Shown here in pieces: positions 1 to 10,829 of a stretch of 64,000 nucleotides of DNA (position 1 is its first letter; each line of letters begins with the position of its first letter). The translations under genes were made by a program, and so were the position numbers. Source of the stretch: Kushneria indalinina DSM 14324 (GTDB lineage: Bacteria > Pseudomonadota > Gammaproteobacteria > Pseudomonadales > Halomonadaceae). The stretch lies in NCBI RefSeq assembly GCF_003385845.1, contig NZ_QRDJ01000006.1, positions 1-64,000 of the forward strand. Direction: 5' to 3'. The notes under the pieces were generated by a model, which saw nothing but the letters and a program-made list of their open reading frames with translations, was not told the origin of the DNA and did not search any database.

Positions 1-3000
1 GGCCGCGATATCCCGGTCACCGGCTCGGTAACCGGCGAGTATGCTGCCGGCGACATCGTTACCCTGACCGTCGGCGATCAGAGCTACATCGGTGCGGTGA
101 ATGCTGATGGCACCTTCTCGATCAACGTGCCCGGCAGTCAGCTGGCACAGAGTGGCGCGATTCGTGCCGACGTCAGCCACACCGATGCCGCGGGCAATAC
201 GGGCTCGGCCAACACTGCAGTCAGCTATTCAGTTGATACAACCATTCCCGTCGTCACGATCTCGCTGGATACCATTGCTGGCGACAACATCGTCAACGCC
301 AATGAGGCCGGTCAGACCATTCCGGTCACCGGTTCGGTCAGCGGCGAGTTCGCCGCGGGTGACATCGTCACCCTGACAGTCGGCGAGCAGACGTACACCG
401 GCTCGGTAAACGGTGACGGCGCCTTCTCGATTAACGTGCCCGGCGCTCAGCTGGCGCAGAGTGATTCGATCCGTGTCGACGTCAGCCACACCGATGCGGC
501 GGGCAATACCGGCTCGGCGAATACCGCGGCCAGCTACGCCGTCGACACGACGATCCCCGTGGTGACGATCTCGCTGGACACGATTGCGGGCGATGACGTC
601 ATCAACGCGGCGGAAGCGGCGCAGGATGTGACGATTACCGGTCGTGCCGGCGGTGATGCGGTGGTTGGTGATACGGTTACTGTCTCGGTCGGTGGTCAGA
701 ACTACACCACGGTTGTAGGGCAGAACGGCGCGTTCAGCGTCGCCGTGCCGGGCTCGATCCTCGCTGCTGCTGGTGCCAGCAGTGTCTCGGCGTCGGTCAG
801 TCATACGGATGCGGCCGGCAACGTCGGCAGTGCCGAGACCGCCCGTGACTACGGGGTCGACACTACGCCGCCAGATCTCGCCATCCAGCTCGACACCATC
901 GCCGGCGACAACATCGTCAATGCCGATGAGGCCAACCAGACTATTCCGGTGACCGGCTCGGTCAGCGGCGAGTTTGCCGCAGGTGATATTGTCACCCTGA
1001 CGGTCGGCGAGCAGACGTACACCAGCGCGGTAAACGGTGACGGCACCTTCTCGATTAACGTGCCCGGCAGCCAGCTGGCCTCGGGTGATTCAATTCGTGC
1101 CGCCGTCAGCCATACCGACGCGGCGGGCAATACCGGCTCGGCCAACACCGCAGTCAGCTATTCAGTCGATACAACCATTCCAGTCGTCACCATCAGTCTC
1201 GATACCATCGCGGGCGATGACGTCATCAACGCTGCGGAAGCGGCGCAAGACGTGACCATCACCGGTCGTGCCGGTGGCGATGCCGTACCCGGTGATAATG
1301 TCATCGTCTCGGTGGGTGGTCAGAGCTACTCAACGACCGTCGGTCAGAACGGCGCATTCAGCGTCGCGGTGCCGGGTAGTGTGCTGGCAAATGCCAGTGC
1401 CGGTTCGATCAATGCCGCTGTTTCGCATACTGATGCCGCCGGTAACACCGGCAGCGTCGAGACCGTTCGCGACTACGCCGTCGACACCACGCCGCCGGAA
1501 CTGGCTATCCAGCTCGATACCATTGCTGGCGACAACATCGTCAATGCCGAAGAGGCTGGTCGCGATATTCCTGTGACCGGTTCGGTGACGGGCGAATTTG
1601 CGGCGGGTGATCTCGTCACGCTGACTGTGGGGCAGCAGACGTATATCGGTGCGGTCAACGGTAACGGCACCTTCTCGATCAATGTGCCGGGTGCTCAGCT
1701 GGCACAGAGTGATTCGATCCGCGCCGACGTCAGCCACATCGACGCGGCGGGTAATACCGGCTCGGCCAACACCGCAGCGAGCTACGCCGTCGATACCACC
1801 ATTCCCGTAGTGACGATCTCGCTGGAGTCGATCGCCGGCGATGACGTCATCAACGCCGCGGAAGCCGAGCAGGACGTGACCATCAGCGGCCGCGCCGGCG
1901 GCGATGCCACACCCGGTGATACGGTGACCATCTCGGTGGGCGGTCAGAACTACTCAACCGTTGTGGGTCAGAACGGTGTGTTTAGCGTTGCCGTGCCGGG
2001 CTCGATTCTCGCTGCTGCCGGTGCCAATAGTGTGGCAGCTTCGGTAAGTCATACCGATGCCGCCGGCAACACCGGCAGCGCTGAAACTACCCGCGCCTAT
2101 GCGGTGGATACCACCTCGCCGGAACTGGCTATCCAGTTCGATACCATCGCCGGTGACAATATCGTCAACGCCGATGAGGCCAACCAGACCATTCCAATCA
2201 CCGGTTCGGTGACGGGCGAATTTGCGGCGGGTGATCTCGTCACGCTGACTGTGGGGCAGCAGACGTATATCGGTGCGGTCAACGGTAACGGCACCTTCTC
2301 GATTAACGTGCCCGGCAGCCAGCTGGCCTCGAGCGATTCAATTCGTGCCGGCGTTAGCCATACCGATGCGGCGGGCAATACCGGTTCGGCGAATACCGCG
2401 GCCAGCTACGCCGTCGACACGACGATCCCCGTGGTGACGATCTCGCTGGACACGATTGCGGGTGATGACGTCATTAATGCTGCGGAAGCCGCTCAGGATG
2501 TGACCATTACCGGTCGCGCCGGTGGTGATGCCGCGCCTGGTGATACTGTCACCGTCTCGGTCGGCGGTCAGAGCTACTCAACAGTTGTGGGTCAGAACGG
2601 CGCGTTCAGCGTCGCTGTTCCCGGCAGCGTGCTGGCTGCTGCTGGTGCCAACAGTGTGTCGGCCTCTGTAAGTCACACTGACGCTGCAGGGAATACCGGC
2701 AGCGTCGAGACCTCTCGCGACTACGCCGTCGATACGACGCCTCCCGAATTGGCTATTCAGCTCGATACCATTGCCGGCGACAACATCGTTAATGCCGAGG
2801 AAGCCGGTCGCGATATCCCGGTAACCGGGTCGGTCACGGGTGAGTTTGCTGCGGGCGATACCGTCATCCTGACAATCGGCGATCAGACCTACACCGGCGC
2901 CGTGAGCGCCGACGGCATCTTCTCGATCAACGTGCCGGGCAGCCAGATGGCGCAAAGTGATTCGATTCGCGCCGACGTCAGCCACATCGACGCGGCGGGT

Positions 3001-5235
3001 AATACCGGCTCGGCCAACACCGCAGCGAGCTACGCCGTCGATACCACCATTCCCGTAGTGACGATCTCGCTGGAGTCGATCGCCGGTGACGACGTTATCA
3101 ACGCCGTGGAAGCCGCCGAGGATGTGACCATCACCGGTCGCGCCGGCGGTGACGCCGCGCCCGGCGATACGGTGACCGTCTCGATCGGTGGTCAGAACTA
3201 TTCAACAGTTGTGGGTCAGAACGGCGCATTCAGCGTTGCGGTGCCGGGGGCAATATTGGCCGCCGCTGGTGCCAGCAGCGTCTCGGCATCGGTCAGTCAC
3301 ACGGATACGGCCGGCAACACCGGCAGTGCCGAGACCGCTCGTGACTACGGCGTCGATACCACGCCGCCGGCGCTGTCGATCACGCTGGATACCATCGCCG
3401 GCGACAACGTCGTCAACGCTGAAGAAGCTGGTCGCGATATTCCGGTGACCGGCTCTGTCACGGGTGAATATGCCGCGGGCGACATCGTCACCCTGACGAT
3501 CGGTGAGCAGACCTACACCGGCGCGGTGAATGCCGACGGTACTTTCAGCATTAACGTACCCGGCGCTCAGCTGGTGCAGAATAATTCGATCAGCCTGGAG
3601 GTTAGCCACACCGACGCGGCGGGTAATACCGGCTCGGCCAACACCGCAGCGAGCTACGCCGTCGATACCACCATTCCCGTCGTCACGATCTCGCTGGAGT
3701 CGATCGCCGGTGACGACGTTATCAACGCCGCGGAAGCCGCGCAGGATGTAAGTATCACCGGCCGTGCCGGCGGCGATGCGGTGCCCGGTGATACGGTCAC
3801 CGTCTCAATCGCTGGCCAGAACTACACCACGGTCGTAGGGCAGAACGGCACGTTCAGCGTCGCCGTGCCCGGTAGCGCGCTGGCTGCCGCCGGTGCCAGC
3901 AGTGTCTCGGCTTCGGTCAGTCATACCGATGCCGCCGGCAACACCAGCAGTGCTGAAATTACTCGCGACTACGGCGTAGATACCACACCGCCGGCGCTGT
4001 CGATCGCGCTGGATACCATCGCCGGCGACAACATCGTCAACGCCGACGAGGCCGGTCAGACCATTCCGGTAACCGGTTCAGTTTCGGGCGAGTTTGCAGC
4101 TGACGACATCGTCACCCTGACTGTGGGTGGTCAGAGCTACACCGGCGCCGTAAATGCTGACGGTACCTTCTCGATCAACGTCCCCGGCAGCCAGCTGGCA
4201 CAGAACGGTTCCATCCTTGCTAACGTTAGTCACACCGACGCGGCGGGCAACGTGGGTTCCGCCAATACCGCCGTCAATTATTCGGTCAGCACCGATCTGC
4301 CCGTTGTCACGATATCGCTGGATACCATCGCCGGCGATGACGTGATTAACGCCGCGGAAGCCGCACAGGCTGTGGCCATCACCGGTCGCGCCGGCGGTGA
4401 CGCCGCACCCGGTGATACCGTTACTGTCAGTGTGGGCAACCAGAGTTATACGGCCACCGTCGGCCAGAACGGCGCGTTCAGCATGGCGGTGCCGGGCTCG
4501 ATTCTCGCTGCTGCCGGTGCCAATAGCGTGTCGGCATCCGTGACCCATACCGATGCCGCGGGTAATACCGGCAGTGCCGAGACCAGTCGTGACTACGGCG
4601 TAGATATCACTTCGCCGGAACTGGTTATCCAGCTCGACACCATCGCCGGCGACAATATCGTCAATGCCGATGAGGCCAACCAGACCATTCCGGTGACCGG
4701 TTCGATCAGCGGTGAATTCGCTGCGGGCGACACCGTCACCCTGACGTTCGGCGACCAGATCTATACCGGCGCGGTCAACGGCGACGGCACCTTCTCGATC
4801 AACGTGCCCGGTAGCCAGCTGGCCTCTAGCGATTCGATTCGTGCTGGCGTCAGCCATACCGACGCGGCGGGCAATACGGGTTCGGCTAATACTGCGGCGA
4901 GCTATGCGGTCGACACGACCATTCCCGTCGTCACCATCTCGCTGGACACGATCGCCCGCGACGATGTGATCAATGCGGCGGAAGCCGCGCAGGATGTCAC
5001 CATCACCGGTCGTGCCGGCGGCGATGCGGTAGCCGGTGACACCGTCACCGTCGTAGTGGGTGGTCAGAGCTACACCGCAAGCGTCGGTCAGAACAGTACG
5101 TTCAGCGTCGCGGTGCCCGGTAGTGTACTGGCGAATGCCGGAGCCGGTTCGATCCGTGCAGCTGTCTCGCATACCGATGTGGCTGGCAACGTCGGCAGTG
5201 CCGAAACGACCCGCGATTATCAAATCGATGTTCTG
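1..5235 (+). repeat. Tandem Ig-like repeats: alternating A (309 bp) and B (315 bp) units, 624-bp period
   Basis: Inside the adhesin, one partial A unit (1-243) is followed by eight A/B dyads. Unit A has the core [11 protein letters not shown] then IPVTGSV and FSINVPG, and is 103 residues long. Unit B has [14 protein letters not shown] then TGRAGGDA and FSVAVPG, and is 105 residues long. B-to-A boundaries fall at 868, 1492, 2116, 2740, 3364, 3988, 4612 and 5236, exactly 624 bases apart. Each unit ends in a VSHTDAAGN-type strand and a VDTT-like linker. This is the Bap/SiiE-type bacterial Ig-like fold by motif (inference). Some stretches near 100 bp look identical between units. Confidence 0.95.
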
Positions 5236-8200
5236 CCCCCGGAGGCGCAGGCCGATACCGGCAGCACCGAGCAGGACGTCATTCTGAGCGTGGATGCGGC
5301 CAATGGCGTGCTGGCCAACGACACGGACCCGGATAGTGATAATGCAACCCTTCGCGTGGTGGCCATCAACGGCGATGCCGGCAGCGTCGGACAGCCGATA
5401 GCGGGCTCCAACGGCGGGCAGTTTACGTTTGCTTCTGACGGCAGCTACCAGTTCCAGCCGGGCAATGCCTTTGACCATCTGCCGGCCGGACAGACAGCAA
5501 CCACCCAGGTTCGCTATACGGTCAGCGATGCGCATGGCAATGCCAGTATCACGACCCTGACGGTGACCGTGGCCGGCACCAACGATCTGCCGGTGATTAC
5601 CGGCACGGCGACCGGCAGCGTGACGGAGGCGGCCATTACGCTGTTGCAGGAGACCGAGCAGGTCACGCATGACGAGCTGCATACGGTGACCGGCTCTCTG
5701 AGCAGTACGCTCTCCGGGCTTCTCAACTTGAACCTTCTGCCCAATACGGTGATGCCAGGGGTCGGCACGCTGGGGCTTCTGGAGATCAATACCGATGGCA
5801 GTTTCAGCTATCATATTGATCGCTCAACCCTTGGCTCACTCGCAGAGGGGCAGGTCAGGGTCGATCTGTTTCAGTTCACGGATACGCTGGGCAACACCCA
5901 CTCGGTCAGTGTCAGCCTGGTGGGGACCGCGCAGGGCGCGGTGGCCGGTCAGCCCATCATTGATGGCCTGGTGGGCAGCACACTCGAGCTGTCCGGCGAA
6001 CTGCCACTTGCGGCAGGCGTGACGCTCAACCCCAGCGCGGCCGTACCGGCACTGGGAACACTTGGGACATTGACCGTCGGCCTTGACGGCCGTTTTGCCT
6101 ACAGCCTGCTCAGTGGCAGTGCGCCGGTACTGGCGAAGGGCGAAATCCGCGCCGAAGTGTTCAATTACGTCGATGCCTCAGGCAACACGCACAGCGTCAC
6201 GATTAACCTGGTCGGCACCGGTAGGGTACCTGTACTGGCCGGTCCGGGCGATATCGCAGATGGCGTCACGGGCGGCAGCGGCAGTCAGGGTGTGGAGCAT
6301 CTGCTCACGGCCTCGGGTGTACTACACGTCACCGATGTCGATACCGGTGAAAGTGCCTTTGTACCGGAGAGCACCCAGGCGGCCCCCGGCACCCTGGGGG
6401 CGCTGACCATCACGTCTGACGGGCAGTGGCACTATCAGGTCGATAATGACCAGGTGCGCTATCTCAATGCGGGAGAGACCCGAGAAGAAGTCTTTACCGT
6501 TTATACCGTGGATGGCACCGCGCAGACCGTCACGGTCACGATCAATGGCATCAACAATCCTGCCGTGATCGGCGGGCAGGACACCGGCGTGGTCACGGAG
6601 ATTGTGCCCGCCAGCGATACGTCAGTATTGACCAGCACCGTGGCCTCCATCGGCGGGCTGCTGAGCGGAGTGCTCGGCAGTGTCTCACTGCTGCCCACGG
6701 CCGTGCTGGCCTCGACGGGCACGCTTGGGAAACTGTCCGTGGATGTCTCGGGCAATATCGGCTATCAACTGGGAAGCCATCTGCTGCCGACGCTGGCCGT
6801 GGGCCAGATAAAGGTAGAAACCTTCCAGGTCATGGACGCCAGTGGCCAGCCCCACCAGGTCACGGTCAACCTGGTCGGGACGAGCAATGGCACCACCATC
6901 GGACTGCCCATTGTGGATGGCCTGCTCGCTCAGGGCGGGCAGCTCAATGCCGGGCTCAATGTCTCGCTGGACCCGGGCAGCCTGGTGTCCGGTACCGGCA
7001 ATCTGGGCAGCCTGAGTATCGATGCCGCCGGTCGATGGGGCTATCACGTCAACAACAGTGCCACGCTGTCACTGGGTGCGGGCGTGGTGAAGCACGAGAC
7101 CTTTATGGTGACGGACGCGCTGGGCAACGTGCATACCATCGTGGTCAACCTGACCGGGGCCGCCGGCGGGGCGCTGGCCACTCTTCCGTCTACGGACAGC
7201 GGCGCTACGGATCCGATGCTGGTGACCAGCGGCGCGCTCACCATTCGCGATGCCGATGTCAATGAAGCGACCTTCAATCCGACCAGCGTGACGGCGCCTG
7301 CCGGAACGATTGGCCATCTGACGCTGGCCGCCGATGGCCAGTGGGTCTACAGCGTGCCCAACAGCGCCATCGCCTATCTGGGCGCCGGCCAGACGAAGGT
7401 GGAAACCTTTACCGTGTCGGCGCTGGATGGCACGACGCACACCATCACGGTCACCGTGATCGGCAAAAACAGCTCGGTCAGTGCCACACCGGATACCGGC
7501 CTCATCGATGAAGACCATTCACTGGTCGTCGATGCCACGCACGGTGTTCTGAGCAACGACCGCGATCCGGATGCGACCGCGCACCTGAGCGTCAGCGCCG
7601 TGAACGGTTCGTCCAGTGGTGTGGGTCAGACGATTGCCGGCAGCCACGGCGGCAGCTTCATTCTCAATGCCGACGGCAGCTACACCTTTAACCCGGGGCA
7701 GGACTTCCAGAAGCTGGCCGAAGGTAGCCAGCAGACCACCTCCGTGACCTATACCGTCAGCGATGGCCAGGGCAGTACCGCTTCGACCACGCTGACCGTG
7801 ACCGTCACCGGCAATGTCGATGCGCCGACCATCCAGGTGGTTGATCAGAGCATCGGCAGCGGCGGCATACTGGGCGGCTCGCTGGGGCTGATCGCTGATG
7901 TGTATCAGGGCGGCGCGGCCACCCTGATGGAAACGCTTGGCGGGGTCATCAGTGGCCTGGGCGGGGTCGTAGGTGGACTTGGCACGGTGCTGGGGGGGGT
8001 CGGTACAGCGCTGGGCGGCAGCGGTTCTCTGTTGGGCGGTCTCGTCGGTGGACTGGGCGGAACACTTTCCGGCACCGGTTCCACGGTCAGCAATGTGGGC
8101 GTGGGGATAGGCGAGCTGGACCTGCTGGGCTCTCTGCTTCCTACCAGCTCAACGACCGCCGCCACCGGTCTCGATACCACCATTGGTGCCGGCAACGCCT

Positions 8201-10638
8201 ACGCCAGCCAGGGCATGATCTATCTGGAGGCGGGGCATACCTATACCTTCAGCGGCAGTACACAAGGGGCGGCGCTACTTTCGGTGGGCGGGCAGGCGCT
8301 GCTGGCCGGTACGGAGCTGGGCGGTACCTACAACGCCGTTGCCTTCAAACCCACGGTCAGCGGCTACTATCCGGTCGAGCTCTATGCGGCCAATACCTCG
8401 ACGAGCGCTCAGACCTTTTCGATCGGGCTGAGCGTCGATGGCGGGGCACTGCTGCCGCTGTCCTCGCTGAACTTCGGTCTCTACGGCAGCCCGTCCACGC
8501 TGATCGGTGCGCAGTTGTCCTTCTCGCCGCTGACCGTCAATGCCGGGATCAGCTGTTACCCGGTCCATGAAAACCAGGGCATGAGTGGCACCCGCATCGA
8601 GCTGGGCACGCCGAAAGCGGCGCTGACCGACACGATTGGCAGCGAGACCCTTTCGATCTCGGCCAGCAAGCTGCCGGTCGGCTCGGTACTCAGCGATGGG
8701 GCCGGGCACAGTGTCACGATCAGCTCGGCTACCCAGTCGGTGCCTCTTGATGGCTGGTCCCTGCCTGATCTGAAGCTTTTGCCGCCGGCAGGCTTTGTGG
8801 GCGTGATTCCGATGGTCTTCACGGCCACGGCTACCGGTATTTACGGCGGTCAGGCGTCGAGTTCGGTGACCCAGAACGTCGCTGTTTTTGCGGTCGACCC
8901 CGGTCGCGGCAGCGTCACGGAAGACCAGACTCCCAATACGCTGACCACAACCAACACGCTGCTGCTGGTAGACAGTCAAAACCATCAGATTGCCATCGAT
9001 CCGGCAAGCGTTACGCCGGCGCAGGGCAATCTGGGCAGTCTTGCCATCAATGCTCAGGGGCAGTGGCAATATAGCGTTGCCAACTCGGTCACCCAGTCGC
9101 TGGGCGAGGGCCAGACGAAGATCGACACCTTCACGGTGAAGGCAGCCAACGGCTCGACGCAGACCATTCGCGTCACGGTCAACGGCGTCAATGATACGCC
9201 GGTTGCTGTTGCCGACAGCGCAGCCAGCCGTATGGATGCCGCCACCGATGGTGTGCCCACGGCGACCGGTAACGTGTTGGCCAACGATTACGATGTCGAT
9301 AGCGGCGACAAGCTGACCGTGACCGGCGTCGGCAACACGCTGGCCGGCAGCTCGGCGGCAGTGACCGGCGCCGGCAACGTGGTGATCCATGGCGTCTACG
9401 GCACGCTGACGCTGGGAAGCAACGGCAGCTACAGCTATACGCTGGACCCCAATCGGCCTACCAGCCGGGCGCTGCTGGGCGGCAAGACGGCCGATGATAC
9501 CTTCAGCTACACCATCAGTGATGGCAGGGGCGGCACCGCCACGGCAACGCTTGCCGTGCATGTCACCGGCAGCACGCATGACAGCGCGCCAACGGCGTCG
9601 AGCTTCACGGTGATGCTGACCAAGACCAGCATCAAAAACGACGTGGTGTATCTCGACTTTCCGCGACTGGGCAACTTTCACGATGCGGAAAGCGGTTCGA
9701 ACCCGGGCGTGGTGATTACCTCGATGCCCGTTAACGGCGTGATCTATTCCGGCATGACGGCGGTCACGGCCAATGACGTGCTGTCCGGCAAGGTGTTCGA
9801 CCCTACCACGCTGACTTACAACCCGACGGATCGGACCACGTCTGTGCTGGGGCTGTTACCGAGTGATGCAGGGCCAAGGGCGGACAGCTTCACCTTTGCC
9901 ACCGTCGATGGCAGCGGTCAGCACAGCAGCGACCAGACCGTCACGCTTAGCAACAATACGCTGCTGGGACTGGGTAGCGGTACATCCATCAACGTGACCT
10001 CTGCCAGCAGCGGTACGGCCGGAGCGGATCTGATGATGGGCACGACCGGCAGTGACATTCTCACCGGCGGTGACGGCAACGACATCCTGTTCGGCTATGA
10101 CGGCGATGACACGCTGCGCGGCGGTGCCGGCAACGATCGTCTCTATGGCGGTGCCGGCAACGATCGTCTTGAAGGCGGGCTCGGCAACGACTGGCTGGTA
10201 GGCGGCACCGGCAACGATATTCTCTCCGGCGGGGAGGGCAGCGATACGTTTGCCTGGATGCGTGGTGACCAGGGCACAAGCGCCGACCCGGCCATTGATC
10301 GGGTCACTGACTTCTCGACGGCCAACGTCAAGACGAATGGTGGTGATGTGCTTGATCTCTCCGATCTGCTCGATCTTGGTGGCAGCGGCAGCACTGCGCA
10401 GGATGCCAGCCTGGCCTCTCAGTACCTGCACTTCGTCAGGGGCGAGAGCAGCGGGGCACCGGGCACATCGGCCTCCGGCAGCTCGACACTTGAGATCAGG
10501 ACCGAGGGCCCCGGCGGTGGCGTGACCCAGAAGATCGTCTTCAGCGGGGTGGATATGACCACGCTGGGGAACTCCGATACGGAGATCATCAAGGCGCTGC
10601 TGGACAACGGCAACCTCAAGACGAACCTGGATGGCTAG
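1..10638 (+). CDS. Giant LapA/BapA-like RTX adhesin, 3' part (5' end outside window)
   Basis: This is a cell-surface adhesin, predicted to be exported by the type I system encoded just downstream and to promote attachment and biofilm formation. The frame is open from base 1, so about 3,545 C-terminal residues are visible and the N-terminus (where a LapG cleavage site would lie) is missing. Domains in order by base: Ig-like A/B repeats to 5235; a VCBS/cadherin-like domain (VLANDTDPD motif) to about 5600; two copies of a three-domain cassette ending in LVGT or VNG motifs (about 5600-6560 and 6565-7470); another VCBS-like domain to about 7820; a glycine-rich stretch (about 7850-8150); a PA14/lectin-like beta domain (about 8170-8460); more VCBS-like domains to about 10000; RTX nonapeptides (10031-10250); and a C-terminal region typical of type I secretion signals. 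Residue use is acidic with almost no Cys, as in known LapA-class proteins. Export by the neighbours is inferred from context. Confidence 0.93.
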   Translation, partial: GRDIPVTGSVTGEYAAGDIVTLTVGDQSYIGAVNADGTFSINVPGSQLAQSGAIRADVSHTDAAGNTGSANTAVSYSVDTTIPVVTISLDTIAGDNIVNANEAGQTIPVTGSVSGEFAAGDIVTLTVGEQTYTGSVNGDGAFSINVPGAQLAQSDSIRVDVSHTDAAGNTGSANTAASYAVDTTIPVVTISLDTIAGDDVINAAEAAQDVTITGRAGGDAVVGDTVTVSVGGQNYTTVVGQNGAFSVAVPGSILAAAGASSVSASVSHTDAAGNVGSAETARDYGVDTTPPDLAIQLDTIAGDNIVNADEANQTIPVTGSVSGEFAAGDIVTLTVGEQTYTSAVNGDGTFSINVPGSQLASGDSIRAAVSHTDAAGNTGSANTAVSYSVDTTIPVVTISLDTIAGDDVINAAEAAQDVTITGRAGGDAVPGDNVIVSVGGQSYSTTVGQNGAFSVAVPGSVLANASAGSINAAVSHTDAAGNTGSVETVRDYAVDTTPPELAIQLDTIAGDNIVNAEEAGRDIPVTGSVTGEFAAGDLVTLTVGQQTYIGAVNGNGTFSINVPGAQLAQSDSIRADVSHIDAAGNTGSANTAASYAVDTTIPVVTISLESIAGDDVINAAEAEQDVTISGRAGGDATPGDTVTISVGGQNYSTVVGQNGVFSVAVPGSILAAAGANSVAASVSHTDAAGNTGSAETTRAYAVDTTSPELAIQFDTIAGDNIVNADEANQTIPITGSVTGEFAAGDLVTLTVGQQTYIGAVNGNGTFSINVPGSQLASSDSIRAGVSHTDAAGNTGSANTAASYAVDTTIPVVTISLDTIAGDDVINAAEAAQDVTITGRAGGDAAPGDTVTVSVGGQSYSTVVGQNGAFSVAVPGSVLAAAGANSVSASVSHTDAAGNTGSVETSRDYAVDTTPPELAIQLDTIAGDNIVNAEEAGRDIPVTGSVTGEFAAGDTVILTIGDQTYTGAVSADGIFSINVPGSQMAQSDSIRADVSHIDAAGNTGSANTAASYAVDTTIPVVTISLESIAGDDVINAVEAAEDVTITGRAGGDAAPGDTVTVSIGGQNYSTVVGQNGAFSVAVPGAILAAAGASSVSASVSHTDTAGNTGSAETARDYGVDTTPPALSITLDTIAGDNVVNAEEAGRDIPVTGSVTGEYAAGDIVTLTIGEQTYTGAVNADGTFSINVPGAQLVQNNSISLEVSHTDAAGNTGSANTAASYAVDTTIPVVTISLESIAGDDVINAAEAAQDVSITGRAGGDAVPGDTVTVSIAGQNYTTVVGQNGTFSVAVPGSALAAAGASSVSASVSHTDAAGNTSSAEITRDYGVDTTPPALSIALDTIAGDNIVNADEAGQTIPVTGSVSGEFAADDIVTLTVGGQSYTGAVNADGTFSINVPGSQLAQNGSILANVSHTDAAGNVGSANTAVNYSVSTDLPVVTISLDTIAGDDVINAAEAAQAVAITGRAGGDAAPGDTVTVSVGNQSYTATVGQNGAFSMAVPGSILAAAGANSVSASVTHTDAAGNTGSAETSRDYGVDITSPELVIQLDTIAGDNIVNADEANQTIPVTGSISGEFAAGDTVTLTFGDQIYTGAVNGDGTFSINVPGSQLASSDSIRAGVSHTDAAGNTGSANTAASYAVDTTIPVVTISLDTIARDDVINAAEAAQDVTITGRAGGDAVAGDTVTVVVGGQSYTASVGQNSTFSVAVPGSVLANAGAGSIRAAVSHTDVAGNVGSAETTRDYQIDVLPPEAQADTGSTEQDVILSVDAANGVLANDTDPDSDNATLRVVAINGDAGSVGQPIAGSNGGQFTFASDGSYQFQPGNAFDHLPAGQTATTQVRYTVSDAHGNASITTLTVTVAGTNDLPVITGTATGSVTEAAITLLQETEQVTHDELHTVTGSLSSTLSGLLNLNLLPNTVMPGVGTLGLLEINTDGSFSYHIDRSTLGSLAEGQVRVDLFQFTDTLGNTHSVSVSLVGTAQGAVAGQPIIDGLVGSTLELSGELPLAAGVTLNPSAAVPALGTLGTLTVGLDGRFAYSLLSGSAPVLAKGEIRAEVFNYVDASGNTHSVTINLVGTGRVPVLAGPGDIADGVTGGSGSQGVEHLLTASGVLHVTDVDTGESAFVPESTQAAPGTLGALTITSDGQWHYQVDNDQVRYLNAGETREEVFTVYTVDGTAQTVTVTINGINNPAVIGGQDTGVVTEIVPASDTSVLTSTVASIGGLLSGVLGSVSLLPTAVLASTGTLGKLSVDVSGNIGYQLGSHLLPTLAVGQIKVETFQVMDASGQPHQVTVNLVGTSNGTTIGLPIVDGLLAQGGQLNAGLNVSLDPGSLVSGTGNLGSLSIDAAGRWGYHVNNSATLSLGAGVVKHETFMVTDALGNVHTIVVNLTGAAGGALATLPSTDSGATDPMLVTSGALTIRDADVNEATFNPTSVTAPAGTIGHLTLAADGQWVYSVPNSAIAYLGAGQTKVETFTVSALDGTTHTITVTVIGKNSSVSATPDTGLIDEDHSLVVDATHGVLSNDRDPDATAHLSVSAVNGSSSGVGQTIAGSHGGSFILNADGSYTFNPGQDFQKLAEGSQQTTSVTYTVSDGQGSTASTTLTVTVTGNVDAPTIQVVDQSIGSGGILGGSLGLIADVYQGGAATLMETLGGVISGLGGVVGGLGTVLGGVGTALGGSGSLLGGLVGGLGGTLSGTGSTVSNVGVGIGELDLLGSLLPTSSTTAATGLDTTIGAGNAYASQGMIYLEAGHTYTFSGSTQGAALLSVGGQALLAGTELGGTYNAVAFKPTVSGYYPVELYAANTSTSAQTFSIGLSVDGGALLPLSSLNFGLYGSPSTLIGAQLSFSPLTVNAGISCYPVHENQGMSGTRIELGTPKAALTDTIGSETLSISASKLPVGSVLSDGAGHSVTISSATQSVPLDGWSLPDLKLLPPAGFVGVIPMVFTATATGIYGGQASSSVTQNVAVFAVDPGRGSVTEDQTPNTLTTTNTLLLVDSQNHQIAIDPASVTPAQGNLGSLAINAQGQWQYSVANSVTQSLGEGQTKIDTFTVKAANGSTQTIRVTVNGVNDTPVAVADSAASRMDAATDGVPTATGNVLANDYDVDSGDKLTVTGVGNTLAGSSAAVTGAGNVVIHGVYGTLTLGSNGSYSYTLDPNRPTSRALLGGKTADDTFSYTISDGRGGTATATLAVHVTGSTHDSAPTASSFTVMLTKTSIKNDVVYLDFPRLGNFHDAESGSNPGVVITSMPVNGVIYSGMTAVTANDVLSGKVFDPTTLTYNPTDRTTSVLGLLPSDAGPRADSFTFATVDGSGQHSSDQTVTLSNNTLLGLGSGTSINVTSASSGTAGADLMMGTTGSDILTGGDGNDILFGYDGDDTLRGGAGNDRLYGGAGNDRLEGGLGNDWLVGGTGNDILSGGEGSDTFAWMRGDQGTSADPAIDRVTDFSTANVKTNGGDVLDLSDLLDLGGSGSTAQDASLASQYLHFVRGESSGAPGTSASGSSTLEIRTEGPGGGVTQKIVFSGVDMTTLGNSDTEIIKALLDNGNLKTNLDG
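10031..10250 (+). repeat. RTX calcium-binding nonapeptide block of the adhesin
   Basis: The translation shows consecutive GGxGxDxLx-type units (for example [36 protein letters not shown]), about seven in a row. This is the calcium-binding beta-roll found near the C-terminus of type I secretion substrates, where it folds on reaching extracellular calcium. It lies about 130 codons before the stop, the expected distance from a C-terminal export signal. Confidence 0.93.
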
Positions 10639-10643
10639 AACGT

Positions 10644-10680
10644 TTTCGGCGTCACCGCGACCTGTGTTTTGACGCCGGAA
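10644..10680 (+). terminator. Hairpin just after the adhesin stop codon
   Basis: An 11-bp stem (10644-10654 with 10670-10680, one G-U pair, core CGGCGTC/GACGCCG) encloses a 15-base loop, six bases after the adhesin stop. There is no T-run after it, so it may be a partial terminator or an mRNA-stabilising hairpin that lets the long adhesin message be expressed differently from the secretion genes. Confidence 0.4.
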
Positions 10681-10829
10681 ATAGGCCCATAAACCATCGC
10701 TATTTTTGGCAGGAGGCGAGACAGGAGCACCTCACAATAGGGCCCGGGCATTCATGGAGCAGTGTCCCTGTCACATAGTAAAGACGGGAAGCCCTGTCTA
10801 TCAGGTCGAACCAGAAAAGGGGCAGTAGC

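Noticed and set aside
1-5235. CRISPR-like or phase-variation repeat array
   Set aside because: The direct repeats are 309/315-bp coding units with continuous frame and no short spacers, so they are protein domains and not CRISPR.
4078-5814. Long open frame (578 codons) on the minus strand inside the adhesin
   Set aside because: It is a shadow of the repeat coding strand: it mirrors repetitive codons, has no domain, and its residue mix (many R, G, H, D) is that of an antisense frame.
8275-9681. Minus-strand open frame of 468 codons in the adhesin
   Set aside because: It is fully antisense to the VCBS-like domains, shows no family motif, and has no ribosome site or terminator.
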